From Aurantiochytrium sp. KH105 (Eukaryota > Sar > Bigyra > Thraustochytrida > Thraustochytriidae), in assembly GCA_003116975.1 (NCBI GenBank), contig BGKB01000198.1, positions 1 through 64,000 on the forward strand: a stretch of 64,000 nucleotides of DNA, read 5' to 3'. The notes under the pieces are model-generated. The model searched no databases and was not told the DNA's origin. It worked only from the letters and a program-made list of their open reading frames with translations. The position numbers and the translations under genes were made by a program. How positions within the stretch are numbered: the stretch's first letter is position 1; each line of letters starts with the position of its first letter. Positions 40,755 through 53,200 of this stretch are shown here, one piece after another.

Positions 40755-42023
40755 CTACGCGGCAGCCTCGCCCGTAAATGAAACCTTGAGTGGGACACTG
40801 AGCGACATCATCCACGAGGCCGTGTTATCAAAGGTCACAAGCAGGTAAGCGTCCTGTACAGTGTCAGGTAGCATCTCTGGAAACGTCACCTCGTAGCGAC
40901 CAGGGACTCCCATCGCGTACGCAGCGCCAGGGAGCTTGGTCTCCTCCACCTTGTGACCCTCGGCATTGGAGCAAAAAATGAGCTCCGCCGAAGGCGGCTC
41001 CGTACCGGCAGCGCTTCCCGAGGGCACCGAAACCTCGATCACCGCCTTGCTGCGCGGGCCCGAGCGGGTCATCCACAAAGGATAGTAGTCCGTCTTGCCG
41101 GCCGCCACGGAAACAGTCGCCGAGATCTCGAGCGGAAGATGGTCCTCTTCCTCGCCCTTTTCAATGAAATCGTGATTGTCAATGGACTTCATCTTCTCCA
41201 GACGATGAATCACCCGCGGCTCTACATATTTGAGCAGCTCGCGGTGGTATCTTGACTGCATAAAGGTAACCTTGTCAAGTGTGCGCTGGCGCAGCGCCAT
41301 CGACGCCATCTTCCACACACCGTAAAAGCTCATGGGCGTATTGACAAAAATCACCTTGCTCGACGACTCCGGGTAATACGCCGAACCGGCCTTCATCACA
41401 GCGCTCAGCACCTTCATGGCGCTGGCGTGCTGTACGAGGGAAACGCCAAACTTGCTCAGATCCCGAATTTGCACCGTTCGCACCATGCGGTTCGTCTCCG
41501 CGCTGAGAGAGTCCAGAATCTTGGCTCGCGTTTCGAAAAATCCAATATAGTGTTCTAGCACCATGCGATCCGACACCTGCGTCAGCAGAAACGAAGGATC
41601 CGACGCTCCAATCACCTCCAGGTGCACCAAATCACCTGCATGACTCTTGCCCGCCACGTACCAAGGCCCGTACTCGCCGGCCTCCCGAATTTCCTTCCAA
41701 TGAGGAAATGAAGACTGCTGCAAGATCTCCACCTCCTCGAGGTGCTTTTTCCGCAGCGCCTCGATCTCCATCTCCTTGCGCCACGCCAGCATTTGCTCGT
41801 ACGCACTCGCGGCTTTACCCTCATCCTGCGCGTGCGCCGAGAGGAATCGGGCCATCCGCACATCCGAGACGAGATCCGCCGGGAGCTTGTGGCCGACCTC
41901 CGCTTCGTACTTCTTGCACGCCTCTTGCACCGCCGCGCGGAGGCCGTCCACGTTGTCCAGCACCAGCTCCTCGGCCACGTGCGCCTGCTCGACCGCCGCC
42001 TTGTCCTGCGTCATGGCCGCCAT
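40755..42023 (-). CDS. CRAL-TRIO (SEC14-like) lipid-binding protein with GOLD-like C-terminus
   Basis: The 422-residue soluble protein has a CRAL-TRIO N-terminal helical region (about 45-95, VRMARFLSAHAQDEGKAASA). The SEC14 lipid-binding domain follows (about 110-290), with VRTVQIRDLSKFGVSL, YYPESSSKVIFVNTPMSFYG and RTLDKVTFMQSRY matching the family's core strands and gate. The remaining 130 residues are beta-rich (LPLEISATVSVAAG ... YLLVTFDNTASWM) and look like the GOLD domain found in SEC14-GOLD/patellin/SEC14L proteins. Such proteins carry phosphoinositides, phosphatidylcholine or other hydrophobic ligands between membranes; the ligand cannot be predicted. There is no signal peptide. The gene begins at ATG 42023. 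Confidence 0.85.
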   Translation of the reverse strand: MAAMTQDKAAVEQAHVAEELVLDNVDGLRAAVQEACKKYEAEVGHKLPADLVSDVRMARFLSAHAQDEGKAASAYEQMLAWRKEMEIEALRKKHLEEVEILQQSSFPHWKEIREAGEYGPWYVAGKSHAGDLVHLEVIGASDPSFLLTQVSDRMVLEHYIGFFETRAKILDSLSAETNRMVRTVQIRDLSKFGVSLVQHASAMKVLSAVMKAGSAYYPESSSKVIFVNTPMSFYGVWKMASMALRQRTLDKVTFMQSRYHRELLKYVEPRVIHRLEKMKSIDNHDFIEKGEEEDHLPLEISATVSVAAGKTDYYPLWMTRSGPRSKAVIEVSVPSGSAAGTEPPSAELIFCSNAEGHKVEETKLPGAAYAMGVPGRYEVTFPEMLPDTVQDAYLLVTFDNTASWMMSLSVPLKVSFTGEAAA

Positions 42024-42218
42024 TTTTCTTCACCTCGCCAAACAGAGCCTCGCCGAAGCCCGCGGCTCCGCAGAGAAAGTTTACGCTCGCTCTTCGCGCG
42101 CGAGGCCACCCCAGCGCCGCGAGTCTTCTCTGCTGCGCGCCGCTCCTCGCTCCTGCTCGATGCGTTTTGCGCGTCAACGAGGTGCACGGAGTCCACCTTT
42201 TGCGCCACCTTGGAGCGC

Positions 42219-42226
42219 TTCTTTCT

Positions 42227-42258
<32 letters not shown>
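42219..42258. repeat. TTTC tetranucleotide microsatellite
   Basis: Near-perfect CTTT units lie about 200 bp upstream of the CRAL-TRIO gene start. Confidence 0.9.
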
Positions 42259-42259
<1 letters not shown>

Positions 42260-42344
42260 TCTCTCTCAAGCACTGTTTGTTATAGCAGTATACGTATACT
42301 ACTTACAGTACGGCCACCTGCGCCTCGCGCTGCGCCAAGCGAAG

Positions 42345-42392
42345 CGAGGCGAGGCGAGGCCCGGCGAGGCGAGGCGAGGCCCGGCGAGGCTC
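42345..42392. repeat. GGCGA-type tandem repeat
   Basis: The unit GCGAGGCGAGGCGAGGCCCG is repeated twice, with a partial third copy. It lies in the region upstream of the CRAL-TRIO gene. Confidence 0.85.
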
Positions 42393-42742
42393 GCAAGCGG
42401 GAAATCCGGAGACCGCTGGCAGATGCACAAGTCCCAAGCGTGACGTGACTCGCGCCTTAGCGAGGCTTGTTGCGTGGAGAGAAGTCAAGTGAACGGATGC
42501 CGTTCCGAACCGTGGATGGTGCACACTTCTTGCGCACGTGGTGGGCGTCTCACTCGTTTAGGCCATTACATTTGAAGACTTGATGGGTTTAGTCTATCCA
42601 ATGCCTAGAACTTCCTATTAAATCGCGGTCGCAGCGCCACGTGCAGGAGATAGGCCGTGACACTGCGGTAAATTTTTGTGCAGCTAACTTTGAAAATTTA
42701 TCCGTTGAAGACCCGTTTATCTTATGGTGTGAGCATTGAAGG

Positions 42743-43054
42743 TCATTGATGAGACATCTGCTCTTGCGATTGGTCTATTTGGGTTTGAAATGGCACATTG
42801 GAAGAAATGCTATCAAGGAAGAGTTCAGCAAGACCGATCTGGGCAGCTAAACGCTTCTGCGGGATCGCACTGCTGCCCGCCTCAGGTGTCAATGCCATGT
42901 CAAGCTCAGTCTCACCGTGCCCAGCTGCAAGCCCTGCCATCATCATCATCACGTAAATACCACAGTCAAACCCGTTTCTTTGAGACTTTGAGCGGTAACA
43001 TGGCTCCGCCCAATTCTCAGTTTTGAAGAGTCCCGAAGTAGTTGGCGACAACAA
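42743..43054 (-). pseudogene. Remnant of a Ulp1/C48 cysteine protease C-terminal domain
   Basis: The frame encodes SQRNGFDCGIYVMMMMAGLA followed by a helical end (RLAAQIGLAELFLDSI). This matches the last catalytic block of Ulp1/SENP SUMO proteases: an oxyanion-hole Gln, Asn-Gly, the catalytic Cys in DCG(I/V)YV, and a closing helix. The preceding His and Asp catalytic blocks are not found in any frame upstream on this strand, and the surrounding DNA is AT-rich and repetitive. It therefore looks like a decayed fragment, or the last exon of a gene whose other exons I cannot see. C48 domains are common in DNA transposons of the Mutator and related groups, so an origin from a transposon is possible. 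The frame ends at 42743. Confidence 0.45.
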
Positions 43055-43708
43055 AGGCTTTGTCTTCTCTCCTCTTCGGATCCGACACTTACGCTCTTTC
43101 AGGCTCTTTGACCTGCCTCAGACCCTGCCACACTCTCCACCTCACGATTTCNCAGTCGCGTAGAACTACCCGATCCTTTCCCCTTCTTTTCCCTTTTCTC
43201 TCCTTTCCGCGGCTGCACATAATTTGGCCCCATTCTGGGGCCTAGTCCGGCATTCACCCGCACGTAGTAGTATACAATGGGATCCTGTAAGCAGTAGAAG
43301 ATGATTGCGAAGGCGAGGAAGAGATGGAAACAAAGTTGCGCTCTGAACAGGTGTGCATGAAATTTGATCATCTGCAATTTCTTCCGCTCATCAGTCCAAG
43401 TGTCGACCGTGACGTCAGAGAACACAAAAGTTGCCCTGTACCGACACATGTACACAGTCTGCACGAATGCAAGATTTCTTCCTATCAACCAAAGTTAGCT
43501 GTGCAGAAACAGGGCATGCAAGATCAAACTAGGTCTATAAGAGGAATCTGAGTTGCATGCAAGAATTAAATCAGGCCTATAAAGAGGATTCTGCATTGCA
43601 TGCAAGAATCAAATCGCTTCTTGCTTGCTCAAAATATCGGACCGCATGCGGGCCAACTCGCTTTCTGCTCACAAGGCAAAGCTTGCTTCTTCGTTCACGT
43701 CCAAGACT
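43055..43708. other. AT-richer intergenic DNA with an ambiguous base
   Basis: No gene is seen. Position 43152 is N. A 41-43 bp imperfect tandem repeat lies at 43514-43617, close to the 3' end of the SNW gene. Confidence 0.55.
43514..43617. repeat. Imperfect 41-43 bp tandem repeat (2.5 copies)
   Basis: Units start GCATGCAAGA at 43514, 43555 and 43598 and share ATCAAA and CTATAAAGAGGA-like blocks. The third copy is truncated. Confidence 0.85.
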
Positions 43709-44757
43709 CTACTTGGAGTCGTCAGAACCACGCTCGAAGGCAATCTTGCGCCGAGACTGGCCGCTGAGCAGCTCTTCCGCAGACCGCGGGCCACCGCCGG
43801 CCGCGCGCATTGACATCATACCCTGGCCCGGCTTGCGGCCGCTTGTTAAACTCTCCTCAAGGCGCTGACCTGGCCGACGAGCCTCGCCACTGGCAAGAGA
43901 TGCAAATGGATCCTGCGCCGCGGACCCGCTCGACTCGGCCGCAGGAGGGGCCGCCTTCTCAAACTGTACAGGACCTCGCCGAGGCCCAGCGCTCTCGTCG
44001 GCGCCCGCAAACCCGCGCGCGGGCCGAAATCGTTCCGTGTTGCTCAGTTCCTCGAGCTGCTTGTCCGCAGACCCATATTTAGATCCCGCGCCTGACGCCC
44101 GCGGCCGGTAGATGCGCTCCATGTCCCGATTGAACAACGGCTTCGAGTATGCCACGTCATCGTCCTCGCGTCCAAAACCTGCACCAATTCCACCCGACTG
44201 ATTGAACAGCCTCGAGTCGAACTGTCCGTCGCCGGTCATTGTTGCAGACTTGGGCACGGCCATACCCAAGGCAATCTTTTCTGACACATCCCGCTCCAGA
44301 TCCCGCGAAAGTTTGCTCTTCTTTCCTGCAGCTTCAAGACGAAGATCGCGCTCGCGCTCTCGTTTGCGCTCGCGCCGAATGCGTTCACGCTCCGCTACAC
44401 CAGCCGCAGCAGCTCCCTTCATGTTGTCCTCGTCACTGTCCTCGTCACTATCCTTGTCGTCGCGTCCGCGTCTTCGGGCAAGTTGGGTACGACGTCGTTC
44501 GCGACGTCTTCGTGCTCGTTCTCCGGAACTCAGTGTCGAAGTTGATGACCGCGACGATGTCGACGTTGCCGATGATCCAGAAGATGACGATGAACCTGCA
44601 GATGACTCTGACCCTGATCGCGCCCTTCTTCGCGCCGCAGGAGGCGCAGGGCGCTCGCGGCCCCCAGCAATACCACTACTGCTGCTGTTACCCTGCTCAA
44701 TCGCCGCTTTAGCTCGTGCCTCTGCCGAAACTACAGGTGATACGCTGCTCGAAGAAG

Positions 44758-44789
<32 letters not shown>

Positions 44790-45856
44790 GAAGAAGAGGC
44801 GGCGGTGGCGCTTGGTGCATCGCGTTCAAAATCCGTGTCTCGCTCAGCTCGCGCCTTGGCCGCGAGCTCGCGAAGCTCCTCTTCGCGCTGTTCCTTGGAC
44901 TTGCGCAAAAGAACCTGTTTCTCTGCATTTCGGGCTTCAACTTCTGCGCGCGCCTGGTTTTCCGCAATATACAACGCCTCGGCAAACTTGGCAAACTTGT
45001 CGTTTACAGGCGTCTGCTCCAAACCACGCCCATCGGCAGCCAGCCTCTTGTCCAGCGAAATCGTGAATCCATGCGAGTTCTTCCACCCGGAGACCATGGG
45101 AGGTATCTTCCAGTCTGCCTGCTCCTGGGCCGTTGGTTTCTTTGCGGGTGCCTGTAGAATCGGAACCAAATCCTGCGTCGCTGCGCGAGGCTGCTTCTTG
45201 TGCTTAAACTTCGGCAGCTCCAGTGGATCTGTAGGGGCTTCGACCATGCGGATCACACGATTCGAAGCCTCCTTGCCACCACTTCCATTGCCGCCGCCGG
45301 TACCTGGCGTGTAATTGATATAGGTTGGTTTGGCCACAGACTCATTGGCCGCGCGGTTGTCTACAATCTTCACTTGTCGCGCCTGCTCACGCTTGCGACC
45401 CACGATAGCGTCCAACGCTGCCTGCGTCTTGCGTGTCGTAGCTTCTGCCTCTTCGCCCGAAGGTTCACGAAGCGCCTCATTTTTGTCCGCCGTAGAGTTT
45501 CGCTGCAATGTGTCTTCATGTCGCGAGTACACGAGCGCGGAACTTCCGGTCCCTCCGGCTGTCCGTTTCACGATCGCATCATACTGCGCATTCCCATTCT
45601 TGTCGACGGTCAACGCGAGCGTGTTGCCCCCGGAAGCAGCCCCCGACTTTTGCTTGCGCCCCATATTCAACGGGTATTGCGCCACATGAATCTCTGGAAA
45701 GGCTCCGCCATCTCCATGATCTTCTGGCTTGCGGGGAACAAATCCTTTGCGATGTCGATATGCTGGTACATTTTTGTTGAGATTCGCCACCGGCGCCGTT
45801 ACCTCCGCCTCCTCATGAACCTTGTACTCGCGCTTCGGCTTCGGAAGCACCAACAT
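43709..45856 (-). CDS. SNW1: SNW domain splicing factor (SNW1/SKIP/Prp45)
   Basis: The 715-residue protein is the spliceosome and transcription co-regulator SNW1/SKIP. Its conserved core lies at about 180-330: PTYINYTPG; RVIRMVEAPTDPLELPKFKH; DWKIPPMVSGWKNSHGFTI, with the family-naming SNW replaced by SGW; and LDKRLAADGRGLEQ, followed by the conserved VNDKFAKFAEALYIAE. A downstream helical Glu/Arg region and the segment VSEKIALGMA with GFGREDD, plus SKPLFNRDMERIYRP, are also typical. Compared with other members it carries a long Ser/Arg-rich insertion (about 355-500), including an 18-19 Ser run encoded by a TTC/TCT repeat (44750-44790). The protein joins activated spliceosomes in the nucleus. 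ATG 45856 is chosen; the open frame begins four codons earlier with TTG. Confidence 0.95.
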
Positions 45857-47267
45857 TTTTCCTCGCAAGACAATTGAGAGAAAGCTTTACGAAGCGAAGT
45901 CAACAGTGCAGGTGGACGCAAGTTGCCGGCCCTGCTGATTTCTGCCGCTTCTCGTTCACCTGGCACTTCTTGCGTACCGCCTGCACGTCCCCGCTCGCTC
46001 GTTCGCGCAGCAGAGCTTTCTATCGCGGGCGCCAACGAGAGCGACAGCGAGAGCGACAGCGAGAGCGACAGCGAGAGCGACAGCGAGAGCGCGCTTTTTT
46101 CCCGCCCGTTGCCTCTAGCGTTTCCGCTCCGCCGGGCACACGAGAAGACCGCGCTATGGCGAGGCCGTCTCCGGCTCGCGCCTGGCCCTCGGCCCCGACT
46201 CCCTCGGCGCGCCGCGCAGCGCTGGTCGCGCGCGCGCTCCGAGAGTCCTCGATCGTAGTTCTGCTTCGCTCGCCATCCTCCACGCGTCGAGGCACAAATT
46301 TGGGTCTCTTTTTCTGCGCTTGGGTCGTTTTGGGAGTTTCCGGATGCCGACCATCACAAGATCAAGATCATGCCTCCGGGGGCGTTGTTGCTCCTTGGAG
46401 AGAAGTCACGAGGCTTGGCTGTTGTTGAAGTATCAGCTTCGATGGCATTAATCGCATCGCCGGCCGGCCGAATGAACGAACGAACGAACAAACGAACGAA
46501 AGGACGAACGAATGACACAGAGCCTTGAACAGGAACTTTGCATTCCTCGTCCTCGCCAATCTCCTTGCTGTCCCTTCTCGTCATCCTCCTCGTCATCCTC
46601 CTCGTCAGGCCGAAGAAATGGTGCTCGCCATCCTCCTCGTGAGGTCGAAGAAATGATGCAGAGGTCACTCTGGTAGTATCGTACCCATGTGTAGGGCCTA
46701 CCAGCCTCCTCTGAGTGGGAGCAAAAGGTGGTGTTATACCAAAACCAGAAAACCTCGCTTTTGCGCGGGCGCTCTCGGGCCGGCGCGCTCGGGAGGGGCC
46801 TCGGCGCGCAGCCTACGCCGCCTATCCCGGCGCGAGCGTCACCCCCTCGCCTTCCCCGCGCGTCTCGCCGGCGTGTCGCGCGAGACGCGACGCGAATCGA
46901 CCCGCGGCGAGCGACCAGGGGCGACAACACCGAGAGACCAAAACCGAGGGCCCGCCTCTCCCCACCTGCACGGCGGACTCTCGTCTCTATCGCCGCGCGC
47001 GGCAGACGTCATCTGCGGCGGGTGTCTTCGCTGCGACCTCGTCCTCGGCGCCGCGGTTCGAGGAGAGCGGCGCTTATGAGCACACCGACAGACTTGGCCC
47101 CAAAGAACTCGATCCACCTTTGCCAGCCACAACACGTGCATCGATTTCCGGCGCTCACGCAGCTCACCGCCCAATCCCCTCCCTCCCCCCCCGGCTTCCA
47201 CCGAAATCTCTCTTGCGTAGGCTCTTTGTAGCGAGAGGCAGCGCGCAAGAGTTCGCGATCGCAGAGG
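45857..47267. other. Divergent upstream region of SNW1 and calcium channel genes
   Basis: This 1.4 kb GC-rich region should contain both promoters. It includes a 12 bp tandem repeat (46037-46090), CGAA units at 46470-46512, and CATCCTCCTCGT units around 46570-46640. No gene is seen. Confidence 0.55.
46037..46090. repeat. 12 bp tandem repeat (4.5 copies)
   Basis: The unit GAGAGCGACAGC is perfectly repeated four times plus a half, about 180 bp upstream of the SNW1 start. Confidence 0.92.
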
Positions 47268-50200
47268 ATGGCCATCGTCCGACTCAGCGACATCGATGAT
47301 GACAACGACGAACAGATGCCTGCTGCAGGATGGGAGCCCGAACAGAACCGTGCACGGGACTCTGCACGCAGGAAAAACGGCGTTTCGGAAAACAGCCGGC
47401 CGTCAGACGTCTTTCATGGCAGAAGAGACTCTATCGCTTCCACATGCAGCAGCCTCTCCGGCGTTCCACAAAAAGACCCTGGTCAGGTGGACCCCTACTT
47501 TGAGGGAAGATTCGGCTTTGGCCAGTACCCCATCGTGTTTCAGCCCATCGTTCTCCGTTGTGTCTCGCGAGAGAACCCAATACGAAAGTTATGCATCGCC
47601 ATCGTGCGTCATCTCGCCTTTGAAACAATCGTTCTCACTCTCATCTTGGCCAACACAATCACCATGGCACTTTGGGACCCCGTAGACGACGTTCTGGGTA
47701 TACATTCCACAGTCAATCAGGTCATACAAGAGCTCGAGTGGGTTTTCTTGCCCGCATTTACGCTCGAGGCCATCATTAAAATCATCGCCCAGGGGGCTTT
47801 TGTCCGGCCCTCGGGGTACTTTCTCGAACTTTGGAACTGGCTCGACTTTACAATCGTTCTTCTTGGGTGGATCCCCGTCCTTATTACTGTATTTTCACCC
47901 TCAACAGGCTCCAGCGTCACCTCGAGCCTCACCGTTTTTCGAATGATCAGGGTCTTGCGCCCGCTTCGAGCGCTCCAATTCTTTCCTAATCTCCGGAACC
48001 TTGTAAAGGCCATTCTCGGTGCTGCCATGTCCATTGGCGCCGTCTTCCTGCTATGCATTTCTGCACTCCTCGTGTTCTCCATCGTTGGCATCACGCTCTT
48101 CAAAGGCAAGCTGCGGCAGCATTGCGGCATTCCAAATGATCCTCGTACAGGGACATGGGCGATCCCAAGCGACCAGGTTGATCTATTCTGCAGCATGAAT
48201 CCCGAGAGTCACGGGCGCAGCTGTCCGACTGGCCTCGAGTGCATCGCGACCGATTTCAACCCGGCTAGCGGCCTTCAGAGTTTTGACAACCTTGGCGTTG
48301 CGCTGCTCACGGTACTCCAGATCATCACTGAAGAAGGTTGGTCCGGCATCATGTTTTCTCTATTCGACACAACCTTTCACGTGGTTGGCATTTACTTTGT
48401 CCTCCTCATTCTTTTCGGAAGTTATATCATGGCCAATTTGCTCGTGTCTGCACTCAGCGTCAACTATATGCTCGTCCGTAAAGAGGAGAAACACAAGTCG
48501 GGTCTCGAAGCGGAACGAATCAATTTCATGGATCAGGTTGTGGCCGACGCAGAAGCTCGTCACATTGCCCTGCAAAAGTTTCTCAGTCGTCCTATCGAGC
48601 AGCAAATTCGTCAAATGGAGATGCGGCTCATGTATTCATACGAACAAAATCGCGACACACCGGGCTACAATCTCGTTACGGATGAAATGTACTATGCCTT
48701 TTACGCCCGGAACATCGCGCGTTATTCGCGTTTTCGCAAAAGGCTCACGAGGAGTCTTCGTCGCCAATCTCTCTTGCACCAGCGTTCGGGCCGTCAGCAC
48801 CGCATCAGCACGCTCATGCCCCCAGACTTTTCATCATCACTACGATCTCTGCACGACAATCAACGACAGCAACAGCAACAGCAATCAGATACAACTACCA
48901 TCAATCTAACCTCTTCGCGGAATGGACACGGCCACAAGTCCAAGCTCCGGATGAAGAGTCGTGATGATGGCTTCGCAGATTCATTCCCAACAATGCATGA
49001 CATGTACCAGGCTTATCCAAGGGATCGGACCGCCTCGACCGGTGCCGACACAACGGATGGCCTTTTGCTCGAAGACATCGAAATGGGCACCATGTCTTCG
49101 AAAAAGGAGCATCTATTATCGTCGTCGTCGTCGTCGTCGTCATCTTCTTCCTCTTCAGCCATAACCTCTGCATCTGACCAGATCGAACATGCGCCGTTGG
49201 ACTCAAAATTCACAGATGCACGTCCTGCTGGGCTGTCCATTAGCAGTGATGTATCAGACTTGTCTGGGTACTTTGATGCTCTCGAACGCCGCAGCTCAAC
49301 GCGTCTGGATACAGACACCCACGCGGCGCAGATTGTTCAGGTCGATGAACCAAAAGACAACGATGTCCGTGCGTCTGCGAATGTTTCTCAGTCCGAAGAT
49401 GCCAACGCTGTCCCGACAATCTCTCAGCACGCAAAGGCGGCGCCGGGCGATAAGGGGGCATCTAGCCCCCCCAGGTCAGAGCGTACATTGCGAACCCTCC
49501 AGAAACTCGGGTCCGAAAATACGGCATTTTCGTCTGTGCCCGCCACGCTGAGTGAGGCCGACGACAGCGCAAGCGATAGCACAGATGCAACCTGGATGCC
49601 TTACGGAATGAGGGAGAATGCACCGAAATGGCGTGCAGCCCTGCACAAGCACGTAGTGGGCAAGGCGTGGTTCAAGCTTGTTGCTCTCGGGCTCATCTTG
49701 CTCAACACCATCATCCTGGCATCCGAGTACTTTCTTCAGCCATCATGGCTCTCAGAACTTCAGACAATCTCCAACCTTGTCTTCCTCGTGCTCTTCACGA
49801 TCGAAACGATCTTACGCATTATAGCCGAAGGCCGCAGGTACTACTTTCACTTTTGGTTCAATCGCTTCGACTTTTTCATCATTCTCATGGGCTATGTCGA
49901 GCTTTTGCTCGATGGCAATGTGGCCTCCGTTTTCCGGCTCCTTCGCATTTTGCGCTTTTTCAAGCTTGCTCACTATTGGCCTACCTTCAACGACCTCATT
50001 GTCGCGGTAGATGCAACAGTGAAGCAACTCTTTCCTTTTCTCGTCTTCTTTGGCATCTTTCTGTACATTTTCACCGTTTCGGGTCTCCAGCTTCTCGGTG
50101 GCCGCCTTGCTCTCGAATTCGAAATACAAGAGGCCGACTACGTCTATCCGATCGGCGTCGAGCCTCCACCCGACGTTCTGTCTGAGCCGCAGCGCAATCC

Positions 50201-53200
50201 TGAATTTGACTGCACCGCCGAGGTCGGCAACTTTTACCGTCAACTCGACAACGGAACCTTTATATGGCATTGCCCGCTCCGGACAAACTACGACACCTTT
50301 CTCTGCTCCCTCGTCACGAGCTTTCAGGTCATTTCGGGCGAGGACTGGAACAGCGTCATGGCCTCTGCCGTCGAGCTCACGGGTCAAGAGGCCTTTGTCC
50401 TCTATTACGTCTTTCTCATTCTCTTTGGAACCTACATTGTGCTCAACTTCTTTCTTGCCATCCTCGTTGACACCTTTGTCGAACTACACATGGAGCGCAA
50501 GGAACTCAAACGAAAGAAAAGGCTTCTCAAGGCTCTTCGCGCTGCGAATAGGCTTCGTCGTTCGGAAGCCACCGAGAGTACTGCTGCTGCAGGCAGTCCT
50601 GAAGAAAACAACAACAACGACAACAACAACGAAACGCCGCCCATTTCGCTCGTCGCCATCCGCGAGCATGTGGCCTTGCCAGACGCTCACCTGGAGCAAG
50701 AGCATTCCCTCTCACCCATGAGCCCGCCCACGGGTCAAACTGCAGTTACCTCATCCCATGCTGGTGGATCTGGCGCTCTGCTCTCTCCATTGCGGGAGTC
50801 TTCACCCAAGTCGCCTCCATCCCAAGCTGCTCGGGCCGCAGTTTCACCGGTTGGCGACGATGGTGACTCCCAGACCACCGAAGCGCTTGCGCGTTCCCTC
50901 GCGACTTCGTTACGCATGGGTATAAACATTGGAAATCGAACCTCGCCATCGCCGCCTCCCACAAATCCTCCCGTGGATCGTACTTCAGAAAGCTCGAGCC
51001 CACATGTGAATGCTTCCAGCGAAAACGCTGAATTAAACTCGACCATGAACAGCTTCTCGAGCTCTGTAAGTTCACGGCCCGCGGCAGCCAAAGTGGAACA
51101 TTGCGAGGAAGGAGCCAAGAAACGGCCCCGAGCACGCAAGGCATCCTCGCTGCAAGACGTTCTTGCCAAAGAGAACCTACGCGTCTATGATCTTTCCGAG
51201 TCGGAAGTGCTGGAACTCGATGCCTTTCAGCACAATTCTCTCTTCTTCGTCCCACCCAAAAATTCGCTGCGTCTTCGTGCAGCTGTTCTCGTGCACAAAG
51301 CTTGGTTTGACATGTTCATTCTTCTCAACATCTTTGTCAGCTGTGTGCTACTGGCTCTCGATACACCCACCAGCACGCTCGATCGCAACGTGCTCGACGC
51401 TTTCAACATCTTCATCACCGTTGTTTTCACAATCGAAGCTGCTTTGAAGATCTTTGCCTTTGGCTTTGTCTTCAAGCCGGGGTCCTACCTCCGAAATTCA
51501 TGGAACGTGCTGGACTTCTCTATTGTAGTTGTTTCGCTCGTGGACATTTGCCTGCCGTCAGCCGATACGTCTTTGCTTCAGGTTTTCCGGGCGCTTCGGG
51601 CGCTGCGCCCGCTTCGAACGGTGCGCAAATTTGAAGGTTTGCGCATCGTCTTTTCTTCGCTTACTCGGGCCTTCGTCCCTTGCGCTCAGGTATTGGCCCT
51701 CTGTCTTCTCTTTTACATTGTCTTCTCCATTTGCAGCACCACCTTTTTTCTCGGGAGACTGCACGCATGCTATACGTGCACAACAGACGGTGGCAGCTCG
51801 GGCCTTGAGCAGTGTTCTCGCAACTACACCTCGACCTCGCCGGACTGCTACCTGTATCCGCAATACGGCGTGACCGAGGTGCAATGTCCAGCTGCGCGTC
51901 GCTGTACTGGAACCGTCGAGCTTGCAGATGGCTCAAATGCGACGCTTCGCTGGCTTAACCCAACGTATGGAAGTCTCGATGCCTACGAACCATACGCCAA
52001 GACGTACACCTTTGACACCTTTTACGAGTCTCTATTGCTTCTCTTTGAAATTTCGTCAATGGAGATTTGGATGGAGCCCATGTACATGGTCACAGATGCC
52101 ACCGCAATTGGATTTGGTCCAGTTCGAGGGAGCAACGATATTGCCTCGCTCTTTTTCATTGTATTTCTCTTTACGTTGCAGTTCTTCATGCTTCAGGTCT
52201 TTGTCGCCGTCCTGATTGACACATATTTTGACTCGGCCGACTCGGAGCGTGGCGACGCCTTCATGACGCCCGAACAGCGGGCTTGGGTCGACTACAACCG
52301 CCGAGCCATTGCTCGTCCTTTCAAGCCGGACGCCAGACTCCACAAACCTCCAGGCCGTGTGCGCGCCTGGTGTCACTACATCGTCACGAGCAAGCACTTT
52401 GATGTCACCATCATGGTTGTCATCTTGCTGAATACAGTTCTTCTCATGTCGGACCACTATCCCTCCTCGGACACCTACGACGTCGTGGCGACGGTGCTTG
52501 ACTCTGTCTTTGGTTCAATCTACGTCTGCGAGGCTGCTTTCAAGATTATCGGGCTTGGGCCTCGCGCCTACTTCAAACTCGGCGCCAATCTTTTTGACTT
52601 TGTCATCGTGCTGGCTGTCGTCATCAACTGGATCGTCACGGTGGTGCCTGCTACAGCCAACGAGGCGGGCCATCTCTTGCAAGCCATCGAGGCAATCCGC
52701 GTCCTGCGCGTCCTGCGCCTGCTCCAGCGCGTGCCACCCGTGCGTCCACTCATCAGCACGCTCATTTACACCATGTACCCTCTGCTGAACACGCTGGCCA
52801 TCATCTTTCTCGTCAACTTCATCTATGCCATTCTTGGCATTCAGCTTTTTGGCAGTATTGATGCCAACGACTTTCCCGCCGACGAGATGCAATATCTGTC
52901 CGAGTACATCAACTTCCAGACTTTTCTAAGGGCCTTCATCACTCTCTTCGTCATGACCACTGGCGAAAGCTGGAATGGTGTCATGCACGAGCTGTCCTAC
53001 GTTTCGCGACACGCAGTGTGGTACTGCGTCAGCTTTGTCGTCATCATGCAGCTCCTGTTAATCAACCTCTTTGTAGCTGTTGTGCTTGCGAGCTTTGCCT
53101 CTCAATTTGAGCGGAGCAAAAAGGGCGCTGCAAAGGACCACATTGATGAAAATGCGCTCAAGGACTACAATGCTCAATGGAACAGCGTTCATCTGAGCTA

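Larger units (their letters stand above)
42024..42742. other. Upstream region of the CRAL-TRIO gene with microsatellites
   Basis: It contains a TTTC microsatellite (42219-42258) and GCGAGG/GCCCG repeats (42345-42392), then AT-richer unique sequence. No gene is seen. Confidence 0.55.

Noticed and set aside
46672-46687. Similarity to the 5' end of U4 snRNA (GGTAGTATCGTACCCA)
   Set aside because: The following sequence lacks the U4 5' stem-loop kink-turn and an Sm site.
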